Below are positions 1 through 12,444 of a stretch of DNA of 64,000 bases, piece after piece. Within the stretch, counting starts at the first letter, position 1; every line of letters begins with the position of its first letter. The DNA lies in contig CP136066.1 of the NCBI GenBank assembly GCA_032622095.1, positions 116,211,319-116,275,318 of the forward strand, given 5' to 3'. The stretch is from Siphonodentalium dalli. Its lineage: Eukaryota; Mollusca; Scaphopoda; Gadilida; Siphonodentaliidae. The notes below the pieces were generated by a model. It was not told where the DNA came from. It ran no database searches and saw only the letters and a program-made list of their open reading frames with translations. The position numbers and the translations under genes are program-made.

Positions 1-713
1 TGATGGTGGGGGCAAAAATACAGTTTTATTGAAATAAAGTGTTCATACAAATGGGCCACACAGTGCAGGGCGTGTGATCAATAGGCTGCATGTTGAATAC
101 AGTGTCCATTTAAAATGTGCTGCAAGCTCCCTATATATGCGCGAAGCTCACGCAGTTTAAGATCATATAATGTGCGCGAAGCAAGAAAGGGGCTGTAGGC
201 CCCTCCCCTCTAAATAAAGATTCCGAATTGAGCCTGTTTCAGTTAGTATAGATAAAGTAAAATATTTTTGATTGTTGCGTTCCATATGTGCATGCATATA
301 CATGGGTTGGGGAGATGGGGTGGGGGTAAAAATACAGTTTTATTGAAATAAAGTGTTCATACAAACGGGCCGCGCAGTGCAGGCGTGTGATCATTAGGCA
401 TGCTGAATACAGGTTCCAAAGGGGGTCCGTTCAAAATGTGCAGCAAGCTCCCAAATGCAGGCTCCTGAATTGAGTATGTTTCAGTTGGTGCATAGTATTT
501 AAATAATATACTGATGTTGTTTCGTTCAATATGTGCATGCGCGTATGTGGACTGGGTGTGTAGAAATACAGTTTTAGTGAAATAAAGTGTTCCAACGCTC
601 ATCCAGTAACAAAAAGGAGAAGCATGACCATTCCATGTATCCATGAATGCGGACACCAGAAAATAACAAAGAAAATTTATATACCCGTCATTTTGTGACG
701 GGCAAACCCCTAG
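1..713 (+). mobile_element. 3' part of a Helitron-like element with ~300-bp internal repeats
   Basis: A unit containing ACAGTTTTATTGAAATAAAG occurs at about 15, 330 and 570. The right end has a perfect 7-bp hairpin (CCCGTCA / TGACGGG, 684-702), then seven bases, then CTAG at 710-713 followed by T. This is the canonical Helitron 3' terminus (hairpin, CTRR, insertion before T). The 5' end lies before the window. No Rep/helicase frame was seen. Confidence 0.6.
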
Positions 714-1320
714 TATATTAATAATGCAAAAAGAAAATGTACATTAATCATTATTATATCAACTGATTCCTATGCTCTATTATCGGAGAATATCTGACCC
801 CTTGCTCTCTGTATTATGGACGAAATAAATCACATAAATACATGTCAATGGCCAAAAGTTCTATCTGCGTGTTTCGTATACCTTATCGATTAGCAACACG
901 TGATTACCAATTTATATAAAGCTTCTTGTGGATGATTGTACAGATTTGTATTTTTTTATTTTCAATAATTTAATTTTCGTCTTGAAACAGTTTCTTGAAA
1001 GTGCACATTTTCTCAAGCTGTTTCTACGACGATCCCAATTCTTTAAGTCAATTTTATTCACGCAAAGGGGTTCAGATAACCTATGATTCAACATCTTGTC
1101 AGTTGTACCTGTACCATTATCTTGGGGGAGACTTTGACACATTTAAATGTTGCCACACAGTTGAACACAGTCATGATAGCGGTGTTTTGGAAGCTACCAT
1201 CTGTCACAAGATGCGGCGTCTGTTTATTAGTTTCTTCCTAGTGCTACTATTCTCGCTTAGTTGACCAAAGCTTCATAATAAAAACTGGAAAGCCACATAA
1301 TTTTATTTGTTTCTTTTTAG
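714..1320. other. No feature recognised
   Basis: AT-rich sequence between the Helitron end and the first exon. It contains short frames on both strands with no family resemblance. It ends in the pyrimidine-rich acceptor of the exon at 1321. Confidence 0.5.
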
Positions 1321-1471
1321 GCTCCACACCTAACTCAGTTGGACTGCCGTAACTGTGAGCTGAATGACCGTGTCATACCATTCATTGGACGAGCCCTAAA
1401 ACTGGGAAGCCATATCACAGCCCTCCATTTGGAAAACACATACCTATCTGGCAGGCCCCTGATATTTCTAG
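1321..1471 (+). CDS. PPP1R37: PPP1R37-like exon, LRR units (first exon in window)
   Basis: The acceptor is TTTCTTTTTAG and the donor is G|GTGAGC. The exon reads 50 codons plus one base, from APHLTQLDCRN to SGRPLIFL. It carries two LRR cores, LTQLDCRNCEL and ITALHLENTYL. The segment HLEN-x-x-LSGRPL is very close to vertebrate PPP1R37. The entry phase is taken as 0. No upstream exon was recognised in 1-1320, so earlier exons (N-terminus and RVxF motif) lie outside the window. Confidence 0.92.
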
Positions 1472-2064
1472 GTGAGCTTCAATTTAATAGTTTCATGATC
1501 TCCATCACTCAGATTACCAAAGCTATTTCAAAGCTAAATCCCTTTTAGTTCAGAGACATTAATGACATGCCAGGACAGTAGATTGCTTAGCATTCAGTTA
1601 ATCTAAGATTATATCTCACATGGTGCTTATTATCTTTGAGCTGATTTTCTATATGAAGTTGTTGTTCTGAAAGCAAAGTAAAGAATTCTGTTACAGTTGT
1701 ATATGTCCTTACATAAAATCAAATCCCCTTTTCAGAAGCCAGAAACTCAGGTCCTTATTAACTCTTTCTTTAGTAAATACTCATTATAAATGAATATGAA
1801 TCCTACTCACACCAATACCAAGAACGGTATCATATTTATATAATGATGTATTGTTTTGGCAATTTGGCCGGTGAGAGAGTAGGAATTCCACAACACTTGT
1901 CATCACAAATGTAAACAAACATATATTTCCAGGTGTAATCACCATGGTGTTATATAACATTTCTATTTGCATTAGTAAAACATTGATTATCGATTTGGAA
2001 ATAAGTATATGTATGTATCCATACTCCACATGATACCTTAATTTTTATGCGTCTGTCCATTAGC

Positions 2065-2220
2065 TTTTGGTTTCCGGATGATAACTTTAGATAGTCCCAA
2101 CTGAATGGAATTAAATTTGGTATGTTGGTTTACTACTAGTACCACAAAATACAGGTCAAGTTCAAATTCTGGTTCCCGCCAACTTTTGCCAGAGTTATGG
2201 TCCTTTGTTGGAATTACCAC
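2065..2220 (+). repeat. Family C repeat fragment (single unit)
   Basis: One unit of the type GGTTTCCGGATGATAACTTT ... CAGGTCAAGTTC ... GCCAGAGTTATGG, matching units at 49240-49700. No ends are preserved. Confidence 0.6.
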
Positions 2221-2617
2221 AGGTTTATTTTGCCATGCCCAAGTGATGCTCTTGATTTTGCTGGGGGATACTTTTCAACGTCTGATATTCAAATTATTTC
2301 TGATCACCATGCAGAGTCGCAATGAACCGTGACTTGCGGGACCTCTCAAACTTGTGTGATGGTGTTTGCGCATATCTGTAAATTTATAGAAGAAGCCAGC
2401 AGCTGAAGACGTGGAATCTTTGCTTGACTGACAAATATTTTAGATGGATAAAATTAATCGATTTCATATATCGAAAGCTACATGTAATAGTTCAGAGCTT
2501 TGAAGGGTGGATTCCTTGACTAAAATCAAATATTTTTCACACCAGAAGCCGTAGAAATAATAATTTAGAGGTGTTAAATTGGACAAGTCATTTAACTAAT
2601 CTCCATATGTATGTTTT

Positions 2618-3864
2618 TAGCTCAACTTTACTTTGTAAAGTTTGAGCTATTGCCATGGCTTGGTATCCGTTGTGCGTGTGTGTGTGCGTGATTCGTCAAC
2701 AATTTTCTTTAGCACGGGCTACAGTTCGTACCTTTGGTCCGATTATTATGAAATTTGTCATGGATGTTGACATTGACATGTAGATGGGAACGAGTCATTT
2801 TGGGGTCATTCGGAAAAAAAACATGGCCACCAGTGGCCATCTTGGATTTCAAAATTCAATCCATTAGCACGGGCTACAGGCCGTACTGTTCGTCTTATTG
2901 TCATGAAATTTGTCATGGATGTTAATATTGACATGTAGATGGGAACGAGTAATTTTGGGGTCATTCGGCCAAAAAACATGCCTGCCGGCAGCCATCTTAG
3001 ATTTTACTCTTTGCATGACTAAATCCTTTGACACGGGCTACAGGTCGTACCTTTGGTCGGATCATCATAAAATTTCTCATGGATGTTAACAATGACATGT
3101 AGATGGGAACAAGTCATTTTTGGGTCATTCGGCCATCTTGGATTTTACTCTTTGTATGACTAAATCCTTTAGCACGGGCTACAGGTCGTAACCTTTAGTG
3201 TGATCATCATGAAATTTGTCATGGCTGTTGAAATTGGAATGTAGATGGGAACGAGTCATTTTGGGGTCACTGACCGTCACTCTGATGAAAAACATGGCCA
3301 CCAGTGGCCATCTTGGATTTAAAAAATTCAATCCATTAGCACGGGCTACAGGTCGTACTGATCATCATGAAATTTGTCATGGATGTTAATATTGACATGT
3401 AGATAGGAACAAGTAATTTTGGGGTCATTCGGCCAAAAAACATGGCCGCCAGCAGCCATCTTGGATTTTACTCTTTGCATGACTAAATCCTTTGGCATGG
3501 GCTACAGGTCGTACCTTTGGTCTGATCATTATGAAATTTGTCTTGACTTTTGACATTGACATGTAGATGGGAACGAGTCATTTTGGGGTTAACCGGCATT
3601 AAAACATGGCTGCCAGTGGCCATCTTGGATTCTACTCTTTGCATGACTAAAGCTATCAAATGTTTTTGAATTGTTGGAAAACATAGCCGCCAGCAACCAT
3701 CTTAGATTTTACTTTTATATACATGTGTATATATATATCTCTTCATGTTGATAAACTAGTATTAGACATTCAACTTTCCACATTCCTAATCACTCCCATC
3801 GACAGTAACACATTAAATTATTCCCTTTCCAAGTTGAGCTACAGTGTCATTGACACTTTCATTT
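2618..3864 (+). mobile_element. Family A pearl/HINE-like element, complete
   Basis: The 5' end folds as TAGCTCAACTTTAC-TTT-GTAAAGTTTGAGCTA (one-base bulge), followed by a GT-rich tract and about six ~155-165 bp units. Each unit carries ACGGGCTACAG, TGAAATTTGTCATGG and GCAGCCATCTTGGATTT. The 3' end is AAGTTGAGCTA, the inverse of the 5' end, then the hairpin AGTGTCATTGACACT and TTCATTT. This matches the established layout of pearl/Helentron-associated elements. It is non-coding and lies in an intron. Confidence 0.75.
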
Positions 3865-3922
3865 AATATTATTGTTGTGCGGGTACAATGTACAAATACA
3901 CTGATTTCTTTCATGTTTGCAG

Positions 3923-4068
3923 TGGCTGCTCTTAAGATGAATGAAATCCTCAGGGAACTGTTTTTGGCAGACAATAGGTTTATGCCAGCTGATGGTATAC
4001 AGCTTGGAAACCTGCTCAAGTGTAATCATAAGCTTCAACTGATTGACCTCCGCAACAACCATCTTCAG
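3923..4068 (+). CDS. PPP1R37: PPP1R37-like exon, LRR units
   Basis: The acceptor is TTTGCAG and the donor CAG|GTAAGC. The exon completes a split valine codon and adds 48 residues, AALKMNEILRELFLADNRF to DLRNNHLQ. LRELFLADN and LQLIDLRNNHL are two successive LRR beta-strand/asparagine cores. The exon leaves in phase 0. It begins only about 58 bp after the 3' terminus of a family A repeat, so the branch-point region sits in the short unique gap or in the element. Confidence 0.93.
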
Positions 4069-4337
4069 GTAAGCTTAACCCTTTGATAACTGGATACTCA
4101 TTGATCTGTGGTTACTTGATTCCCATTCCTTGTTTTGTAGTTTTTTGTCTGCATATTCCTTCTATGCATGTTATCTGCTTGTATTATCTGTACTTCCATA
4201 CAAACAAGTACAGACCAATGTGCACATTTAAAACTGAATGGGAAAATCCATTCAGGAGTCAATAATAACCATGCCTTATTAGAGTCAAATGCATTGCCAA
4301 TAACATAACAAAAATAAAACAAAGCCTCAATTGTTTT

Positions 4338-4422
4338 TATGTTTACCCATACCATAGTATGGTAAACATAATGTCGACGTCCGGATTGACCACTCGTCGT
4401 GCGTCCGTCCGTCCGTCCGTCC

Positions 4423-4461
<39 letters not shown>

Positions 4462-5232
4462 CGTGGACACTTTACGCATGGTGCGATAACTCAAATATTT
4501 TCTATCCGATCGGAACTAAATTTTGTATATGAGTTTCTCAGACCGAAATACAGATCGAGTTCGAATATGGGTTTGATCCGAGTTTTTTTTACGGAGTTAT
4601 GGCCCTTTTTCGACTTCGAATTCACGCATGCTGTCATAACTTAAACAATTTCTATCTGATCGGAACCAAATTTGGTATGCGAGTATCAGAGCCCAAAATA
4701 CAGATCGAGTTCGAATATGGGTTTGATCCGAGTTTTTTTTACGGAGTTATGGCCCTTTTTCGACTTCGAATTCATGCATGCTGTCATAACTCAAACAATT
4801 TTTATCTGATCGGAACCAAATTTGGTATGCGAGTATCAGAGCCCAAAATACAGATCGAGTTCGAATATGGGTTTGATCCGAGTTTTTTTTACGGAGTTAT
4901 GGCCCTTTTTCGACTTAGAATTCATGGATGCTACGATAACTAAAAAAAATATTATCTCATGAGAACCAAATTTGGTATGTGAGTTTCTCTATCTAAAATA
5001 CAATTCGAGTTCGAATATGGGTTTGATCAGATTATTTTTAATGGAGTTATGGCCCTTTGATATAGAATTCATCCATGCTTCGATAGCTCAACCAGTTATC
5101 GTCTGATAGGAACCAAATTTGGTATGTGAGTTTCTCAACTCAAAATACAGATCAAGTTTGAATATGGGTTAGATCCTGTTTTTTATACCAGAGTTGTGGC
5201 CCTTTTTAACTAAGGATTGAACAGATTCGATA
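4338..5232 (+). mobile_element. Family B pearl/HINE-like element with five 150-bp units
   Basis: It opens with the imperfect hairpin TATGTTTACCCATACC ... GGTAAACATA (4338-4370) and a (CCGT)n/(CTGT)n tract (about 4402-4462). Five tandem units follow; the GGAGTTATGGCC landmark falls at 4593, 4743 and 4893, exactly 150 bp apart. The middle units are almost identical, suggesting recent amplification or gene conversion. Open frames here (for example a 50-residue repeating peptide) are by-products of the period being divisible by three. No clear 3' hairpin was found. Confidence 0.7.
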
Positions 5233-5664
5233 TTTTTATGCTTATCATGTAGAACCATAGCAGCTAACCCCTGTGATATCAGTTAGCACTGAGAGAGAGA
5301 ATAGATTAACTTGTATTATTGGAAATTAGAGTTATTTTTAGCCATCATATTGTCAGGGCACAGTGGAAGCTGTAATTGGACAGAGAACTATCTGTTGTTT
5401 ATTGTATTTCCATACAGCTCTCTGGTTTATGATATCAATGCAGTGTTCCAGTGACATACCTGTACCTAATTTTATTGAGTTAAAATTGTTAACCCTTGTC
5501 ATCAATTTTATGCATTTGTATATTTTTCATATAATCATTCTCCTATTATATCCCTTTCACTTGTATGGATTTTTGTGGTTAAAATGAACCCTTAATTCTC
5601 AACATTCCTTATACTTAGCAGAAATACCTTTCATCTGATATATCTCCTTTTATTGAGATGTATG

Positions 5665-5760
5665 TAAATTTTGTATGTGAATTTCTCAGCCCAAAATACA
5701 GATAGATTTCGAATTTGGGTTTGATCCATTTTTTTATATTTTAAACAGAGTTATGGCTTA
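5665..5760 (+). repeat. Family B unit fragment
   Basis: A degenerate unit with AATTTCTCAGCCCAAAATAC, a TTTGGGTTTGATCC segment and GAGTTATGGC, matching the units at 4500-5200. No element ends are preserved. Confidence 0.55.
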
Positions 5761-5784
5761 TGGATTTTCGTGTCAGAACTGAAA

Positions 5785-5851
5785 ATAGCTGATCACTATC
5801 GCCAAGGTATGGGTTAAACATCTGCCGATCGTGATCGGCCTCTCGTTTCTA
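5785..5851 (+). mobile_element. Family F 3' end with GCCGATC hairpin
   Basis: ATGGGTTAAACATCTGCC is followed by the hairpin GCCGATCGTGATCGGC and CTCTCGTTT. Copies with longer conserved upstream sequence lie at 59388-59535 and 60815-60965. Hairpin followed by a T-rich end fits the 3' termini of the other families. Confidence 0.5.
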
Positions 5852-5885
5852 AATGGGACAATCCAACACAATCTTGTCACAGTTA

Positions 5886-8800
5886 GGGAGCTTGTCCAAT
5901 TAGATCGGAATTTCCGTCGGAGATCGGAGTTTTCGTTGGATATTTCCGATCTCCGATACCAACGGCAATCAGAGTTTTTGTATTGGTATAAAACTCCGAT
6001 TCCATCAGAGATTTTTCGCGGTGTCATCGGTTAATTTCTCCGATTCAATCGGAGTTTATATCGGAGTTTTATATCGGAGTTTCCATTCTTCAAGTGCAAT
6101 ATGTTCTGGGAAAACTCTGATTCCGTAGGAGTTTTAATAAATTGTTGTTTCTGTTCTTGGTGTATATTGTTTTCCAGACACAACAGAGAAAGACATGTAG
6201 CATCCATTCTCAACGACTCGGCCATTTCAGCATCGTTGAGGAAATAACCTCCCCATAAATAGAAACCATAATATTCACGCAATGCTGCAATATACGGCTT
6301 GGTAATAAGTGGTGCAAAGCAAAATTATCCACAAATCCCTTAAATTGGAATGCACTGGGTTTACTGTATTCTCAGAATCCGACGATGTTGCAAATATAGC
6401 AAGTGCATGCTTCTTGTGATATTCAAAGCTGTGTCGCCTTTGCTACTGTAAACCTTTTGATTTGTGTCCACATCAAAACATTGGTTTGAAATAGAAAGCA
6501 AAATTGAAAACATAACCCCGGAGGGGTCAGGTTACTACTACGTTTTCAGATCTTTTCAGCTTTCGACCAAGAACCATCAACAATATAGACATGTCGTGCC
6601 CGCAATTAAACAGACACGAGAGTTGCAAACACAATGACCGACGACATCTGGATAGCAATTTGCATTCACTAAGCAGTTATATCAAATTTGAGATGAAAAT
6701 CATTCATTAAAATGTACATTTACTTCCATGAACTAGAAATTTAGACAGTTGTTGTTGAATTTCGCGCTATAGACTGGTCCTTGTCTCTGTTCACCGAAAA
6801 GTTGAAAACATAGTACTTAACCTGACCAACAGGCTATTGAACTTGCGTTGTTTTGGGAATGGCAACTATTGAACTGTTGAACCAATTAAGTCTAGGAACT
6901 CTCTCATAACAAGCCACTCCAACCGTAGTCGCTACCGGTATGTATATAAACTGATTGTAATCCCCACAATCTTTATACAAAAAAATGCACAACTTATTTT
7001 AGTACGTTATTTCACTTACATTCAAGCACAGGTGACCAGAACAAAATTTGACCCCCACCCCCCCACCCCAATAATACTTAATCCTATAGGATTAGGCGAA
7101 GTGTTACTGGGGTGGGGGGTCAAATTCTGTTATGGGGACCATGCAGTGCATTCAAGATAATGCGACTAAACATTAATTTGTTTTATATCAATGCTGCGGT
7201 AGACCTAGCTATATGCTTTACTTTGGGAAATTTTTCAACATGCAGTTGGAAATTTCACAACTGACACAAAAATAATTGGAAATTTCAAACGAACAATAGG
7301 TTGAAATTGCTCTCGTAGTTTGTTTTCCTGCAATATATTAATTAGTGGGGAATTTGTTTTTTTTAGAGCAGCATTTTTATATATTTACAATCACATATGC
7401 ATTCGCGTCATGGAACATAAATGCTGTGGTGTTATTTGGTCGAAAGTACGTCACGCACAGACTCCAACTGCTTTGGGGTTACACTCAAAATGTCAGACCA
7501 ACTTCCATCCATACTCAATGGAACGCAAGCAAATCAACATCCATTTATTAAATTGTCCTACTGTATGTCAATTGTTTTGACTGAAATGACCATCAGTTGG
7601 TAATTTTCCAACCTTAGGAAGGGGTGTAAGGTTGGAAATTTCCAGCACTTAGAAAGCTTAGAGGCCAGTCTATAGATACTAGGATTTTGCAATCGGGTAA
7701 ATCTGAGGGAGTGCAAATGGAATTAGCAAACTTGTGAGTTTGGTCTGAATCAAGGGGTGGGGTGTGGTTTGAAACTCCAAGTTGGACACCCCAATGAAGA
7801 CCCTCTAGCCACTTCCCTGTCGACAGGTCGCTTTTGAGTTCCGTATATGCTACATTGTGTCTCTCAAAATGACAATAGGAATCAGGCCAAAACAAGACAC
7901 AGGCAAACATTTTGGCTTGATACAATCACTCAGTTAACCAAACGGAAGCATTCCAATTTACATGCGGTCAAAATTACTGGGTTTACGACAGTCATCGGAC
8001 TGTGAGAGCGCGCGCAAGTGATGTCATGAATTGCACAATTCTGTGACTTGATACATTGTCTGTGGGGGATATTGCTGGTTAAACATAGTTCTGCTATGAA
8101 TCTTCTGGATATGTGTGTATTGTTTGTGGAAGATAACTTAAATAACTCAGTCATACATATAAAATATATTTTCACCCCGCCCCACCCCTTGGGTTGTAAC
8201 TTGGCAATTCCAACTCTTGCAAATGTCTAGATATAGCAAACAAATGCTATTATATCATGCCATGAATCTCTACTCTGGCTAACTGCAGATTAATTACCTA
8301 GGAGATAACATGAAATCACGAATTTTGTCACGCTGCTGCCGTGACTCACCAAATAAGCCAACTAGCTGTTGGCATCATTGGGAGCATGTATGAAGTGTTG
8401 CAATGTTTACGACACTACCAGCACTGGGTTTACGGTATTCTCAGAATCCGACGATGTCGCAAATATAGCACATACAGAGATGTGTCATCTTCTAGGCTAC
8501 TGTAAACCCCCTTTTTTTGCGTCCACATTAAACGTGAGTTTGATATAGAATGACAAATTGAAACTGCAAGACGATTCACATGCCACACGGAAAGTATACT
8601 ATAAACCGGGGTAGGGGAATAATTTATTTGAGTCTTTATTCTTCTATTGATACTGGTTTGCACATTAAATGGTGAGCGATGACACCAAACGAGGACAAGT
8701 TACCCAATCGCAAAATTACTCGTACGAAATCAAAATTTGCATTGTTTACGGCAGATTTGGATTACAGTAAAATTTCATAATTCGACAATGCAGCAAATTA

Positions 8801-9706
8801 AGGAGGTCAAGTGACCAATTTTGAATGGAAATCTCTGCAGTAAAAGTTACAAATTGCAGATATTTCTGGGTGTGATTGTGTGCGGTATTGAAAACAATAC
8901 ACATTAGAATTTGTTCCATTGAGAAAGTTGATTTATTATTTATTTATTTTTTTATTCATTTTTCGTGTTGTAATTCCAGAAATAAAATTCTCAAAAATAA
9001 ATTTACAGCAAAAATTGCCTATTTACCAAGCCCAGCCGCCAGTTAAATGTTATGTCTGTTTAATCATATGGCTGCTTTAGTTCCCAGACAAAGCTTGATA
9101 TATAACTTTTGCAGGGGTGGTTTGCATGGAAATCCCCATTCAAAATGATTGGTCACTTGACCTCCCCTTAATAGCACTTGCTTCACGAGATATTCGGGGC
9201 TTTGTCACCCATCGTGACGGATTTGCGGCCACATCAAAACGTAGGATTTTTTTTTAAATCTTACATGCGAAATAGCCTTCGTTGCCTATAATATAAACCG
9301 GGGTCTGTGAATCATTTATTTGGGACTTTAATCTTCTATTTATATATAAAAGTTCATTAAACGGAGTTTGAATTGTCCGATATTAACCAAATCAGAGATT
9401 TTAGCAGATCAGAAAAATTTACTAATATGCAAAACTCCAATCACATCGTAGTTTTCATATCGGAGAAAAACTCTGATCAAATCTGAATTTTAACATCGTA
9501 GTTTTCATATCGGAGAAAAACTCCGATTACATCGGAGTTTTGTTAAGTGTTCATCGGAATTTTCACCGGAAGTCATCGGAGATCTTGACCGGAGAAAAAC
9601 TCCGATCTGGGAAATTCTGATGATCAGAGAATCGAGTTTCCGATTAAAACTCTGATTAAAAACTCCAATCTCTGGCGGAAATTTCGATGTAATTGGACAA
9701 GCTCCC
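5886..9706. mobile_element. Harbinger-like element, 3.8 kb, long inverted arms, TTA target duplication
   Basis: The left end GGGAGCTTGTCCAATTA (5886) is inverted at the right (ends 9706), and each is flanked by TTA (5883-5885, 9707-9709). The arms extend inward about 250-350 bp as diverged runs of TCGGAGTTTT and its complement. A TTA duplication with GG-starting terminal repeats is characteristic of PIF/Harbinger transposons. The interior holds diverged direct repeats (around 6350, 8420 and 9160-9340) with the landmark CTCAGAATCCGACGATGT, plus a nested foldback at 7031. No transposase frame was recognised, so the element is non-autonomous. Confidence 0.65.
7031..7142. mobile_element. Small foldback element with G/C-tract arms
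   Basis: Arms of about 35 bp pair: AAAATTTGACCCCCACCCC on the left against GGGGTGGGGGGTCAAATTC on the right. Both are extended by GACCA/TGGTC ends. The centre has AATCCTATAGGATT. No clear target duplication was seen. Confidence 0.55.
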
Positions 9707-10046
9707 TTAGTAACTGCCGGACATATTGCTCCTAATGTCCAGCAGACATGAATGGCATCACTGTGTATTTTACACAAAGAGTCAGAAGTTCACATGTTTA
9801 ATGTAATACTTCAGTCTCATATTTGGAAATTATTTATTAAATTAGCTTTATTCAAGCAGTACACCGAAGTATCAAATAAACAAATGTTAAACCTGAGAGA
9901 TTTTGATGCTTGCTAGATGTTTGCTCTTAGTGTGTAAAATTTCATGTAGAACTGGAATTGGCACTCATCATGGTTCTATGAAATCGCAAAATTGGGCATC
10001 ATGTGATTTGTATTATGTGCTAAATATGAGATATTGGTGCTTTCAG

Positions 10047-10172
10047 GATGTTGGGATCAGTCATATAACAGATGGATTATGTGAGCAGAATGAAGGTGCG
10101 GGTCTTGGAACACTGGTTCTGTGGAATAACCAAATCACATACCAGGCTATGGTGCACATATCAAAAGCCTTG
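10047..10172 (+). CDS. PPP1R37: PPP1R37-like exon, LRR units
   Basis: The acceptor is GCTTTCAG and the donor TTG|GTGAGT. Forty-two whole codons (phase 0 at both ends) read DVGISHITDGLCEQNEGAGL and GTLVLWNNQITYQAMVHISKAL. The TLVLWNNQ core is diagnostic for this family and falls in the same order as in vertebrates. Confidence 0.93.
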
Positions 10173-11222
10173 GTGAGTTGAGATTCAAATACTTTGTATA
10201 GCCGCCATATTTGAGAAGGTAATTGATTTGGTCAATATATCACTTCTCTATTACTAGTATCTAGATTTGGCTTAGAGTGTGACCCGAAACAGTACAATGA
10301 ATACTTCATGATTGTCATCTCAATTACAATTGTTTTTTTTATCTCATGCTGAGCTGCTTCAAGTACTATGAAGAATTATTATAAATATGGGGTTTTTTTT
10401 AAATATTTTTATTTTATTTCAATTTTGCACTAACATTTCTGAACATATTCATTCTGCCATCTAGTGTATCTGCAATAACAGAATGGCCTTGATTCCATCT
10501 TTGACAAAATGTCAATAGCCCTAAATTAATGTTATTTCATGAGCCATCGTATTAAGCTGCATAAAAATGCTTGTTCCTCAAACATACAATGAGAATGGAT
10601 TTAATTCATATATTGCCCTGAAGTTGGTTTAATGAACGTTTTATTTAGTATCTGACTTTTATGTCATATCCTATGTCGATCCACCCAGAATTTGTGTGTC
10701 CCAATGCATATTATTATAAAAAATGGCAACTGTATGGTGTCGTTTCAAGTCAGCCCAAACCTTGTTGAATGTTGATGTATATGTCTCAAGGGGATCTTAA
10801 ATTCATGGTTGAGTATAAAAATTTGGCCACCACAAAAATGAGCCTTTACAGTATATATCAGATATACCTTCCTTGTGCTTTTCACAAATCTGCACTTATC
10901 GGAATTTGATCCAGATTCACCATCACTTGATTGCTTATGTTGGCTTAATGCACCATACACTGAGCTACCAGGGGAGGATGTGTAATATGAAGGTCAAATA
11001 ATCATTTCAAATGACCTCAAATTTATGAAATTATATGTTCTATTTTAAAAACGATTTCTCTAATGAACTACAGCAAACTTACTTTTTTTTTCATTTTTAA
11101 GTTACATTAGCCATAAAAACTTATCCTTTACACACAACTTATTTCTTATAAATAAATTACATACATTGACACTCAATGTTGCAATCATTTTAATATATTT
11201 ATTTGTCTTTTCACACATTTAG

Positions 11223-11364
11223 ATGACAGCTAGCTGTTTGGAGACGATCAATCTAGGACATAATAGTATAACAAATGAGGGGATTCTCCTGGCCAAAGAC
11301 GGCCTTCTGAAGAGTCGTGCTTTACTGCGGCTTGGTCTACAGGGAACCAAAATAACATGTGAAG
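11223..11364 (+). CDS. PPP1R37: PPP1R37-like exon, LRR units
   Basis: The acceptor is ACACATTTAG and the donor GAAG|GTAAGA. Forty-seven codons plus one base read MTASCLETINLGHNSITNEG through LLRLGLQGTKITCEG. The LETINLGHN and LLRLGLQGTKITCEG cores correspond to the sixth and seventh LRR units seen here. The initial Met is internal to the protein and is not a start. The exon leaves in phase 1. Confidence 0.93.
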
Positions 11365-11429
11365 GTAAGATGCCCAATAATCCTTCAAGCTACCAAATAT
11401 TAATTTGATGTTTTCAAGGCTCATTTACA

Positions 11430-11880
11430 TGGAGACAAAATGTACCAGGTATATTTTTATGCCAGGTACAAATCTTGGAAATGACCCGCATTCACATGTA
11501 TTTTAGAAACTGCTGCTATTTGCCATATCGCAGTCATATTCTCATAAAAGATAGGTTGAGTTACTCAATTATGGCAGCGACCATTGCCCTGTGTTTTATC
11601 TGTTAAGTAATAATAGTCCAATCACAGAATCAGGTTCCAAACATTCCTCAGGGCCCATTAGTAGGGGAGTGGTGTGAATCAAATTGGTCATACTCAATAT
11701 TTTATTTTTTTACCTGCCCATAGACTGGCATAGTAAGCATGGGTTATTATACCTTTCCAAGTCCAGAAAATGCAGGGAGAACTTTGTAATGGATAAAAAC
11801 TAATTTAATCTGATATAAAGAATGACAAATTATGACATTGTACTACCCGTACATCATATAGGGATTACCTAGAATGATAT
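11430..11880 (+). repeat. Dispersed repeat, family G (copy 1)
   Basis: The segment with CATAGTAAGCATGG, ATGACATTGTACTACC and GGGATTACCTA reappears at 25430-25600 in the same order with small gaps. Its type was not identified. Confidence 0.45.
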
Positions 11881-12444
11881 ATATATTGATAATAATAATA
11901 TCGGCAGAATCATTTTTAACAACAACGGATATCCGATTCATATAAAAATACGGAGCGTAAATACAGTCGAAACGAAAAGATAAAGTGAGCTTCCAAACTA
12001 TCATAGAAAGTCTTGGTTCACTTATTCCGCTGTCTAATTTGGGACTGTATATGTATCGCAATGGATGATAGACAATAAAACTTTAAGAAACATGGTCAAT
12101 ATACACCATTGTCAAACTGAGTTTTTATTGCGTTCTGGTTTGCGTTCCCGAATATGTGCTGACTGCAGATCGAAATATTCATTGCAATTTGCCAATACAC
12201 TTGGGCAGTTTGCACAGCCTATGGTGACAATATACCTGATAGTTATCGTTGCCAATGGGCTTTTGTTGAACACCCACACATACACCGTTGTATTTAGCTC
12301 CTATTCGATATTTGAAACGTAACTAGTTTCCATGGTACAGTTTCCTATTTTCGTGTTACGCGGTTTACAACTACATAATAAAATGGTCCAACGTGGCCCA
12401 TTTTTTTTTTTTATGCAGCTATGCCTGAGAATCAAAACCCTTTT

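Noticed and set aside
995-1264. An 89-residue frame just before the first exon as an upstream PPP1R37 exon
   Set aside because: The peptide has no LRR pattern and does not match the segment expected before LTQLDCRN.
4599-4943. A 114-residue frame with a repeating 50-residue peptide
   Set aside because: It is a translation of the 150-bp family B units; the period divisible by three makes the frame stay open.
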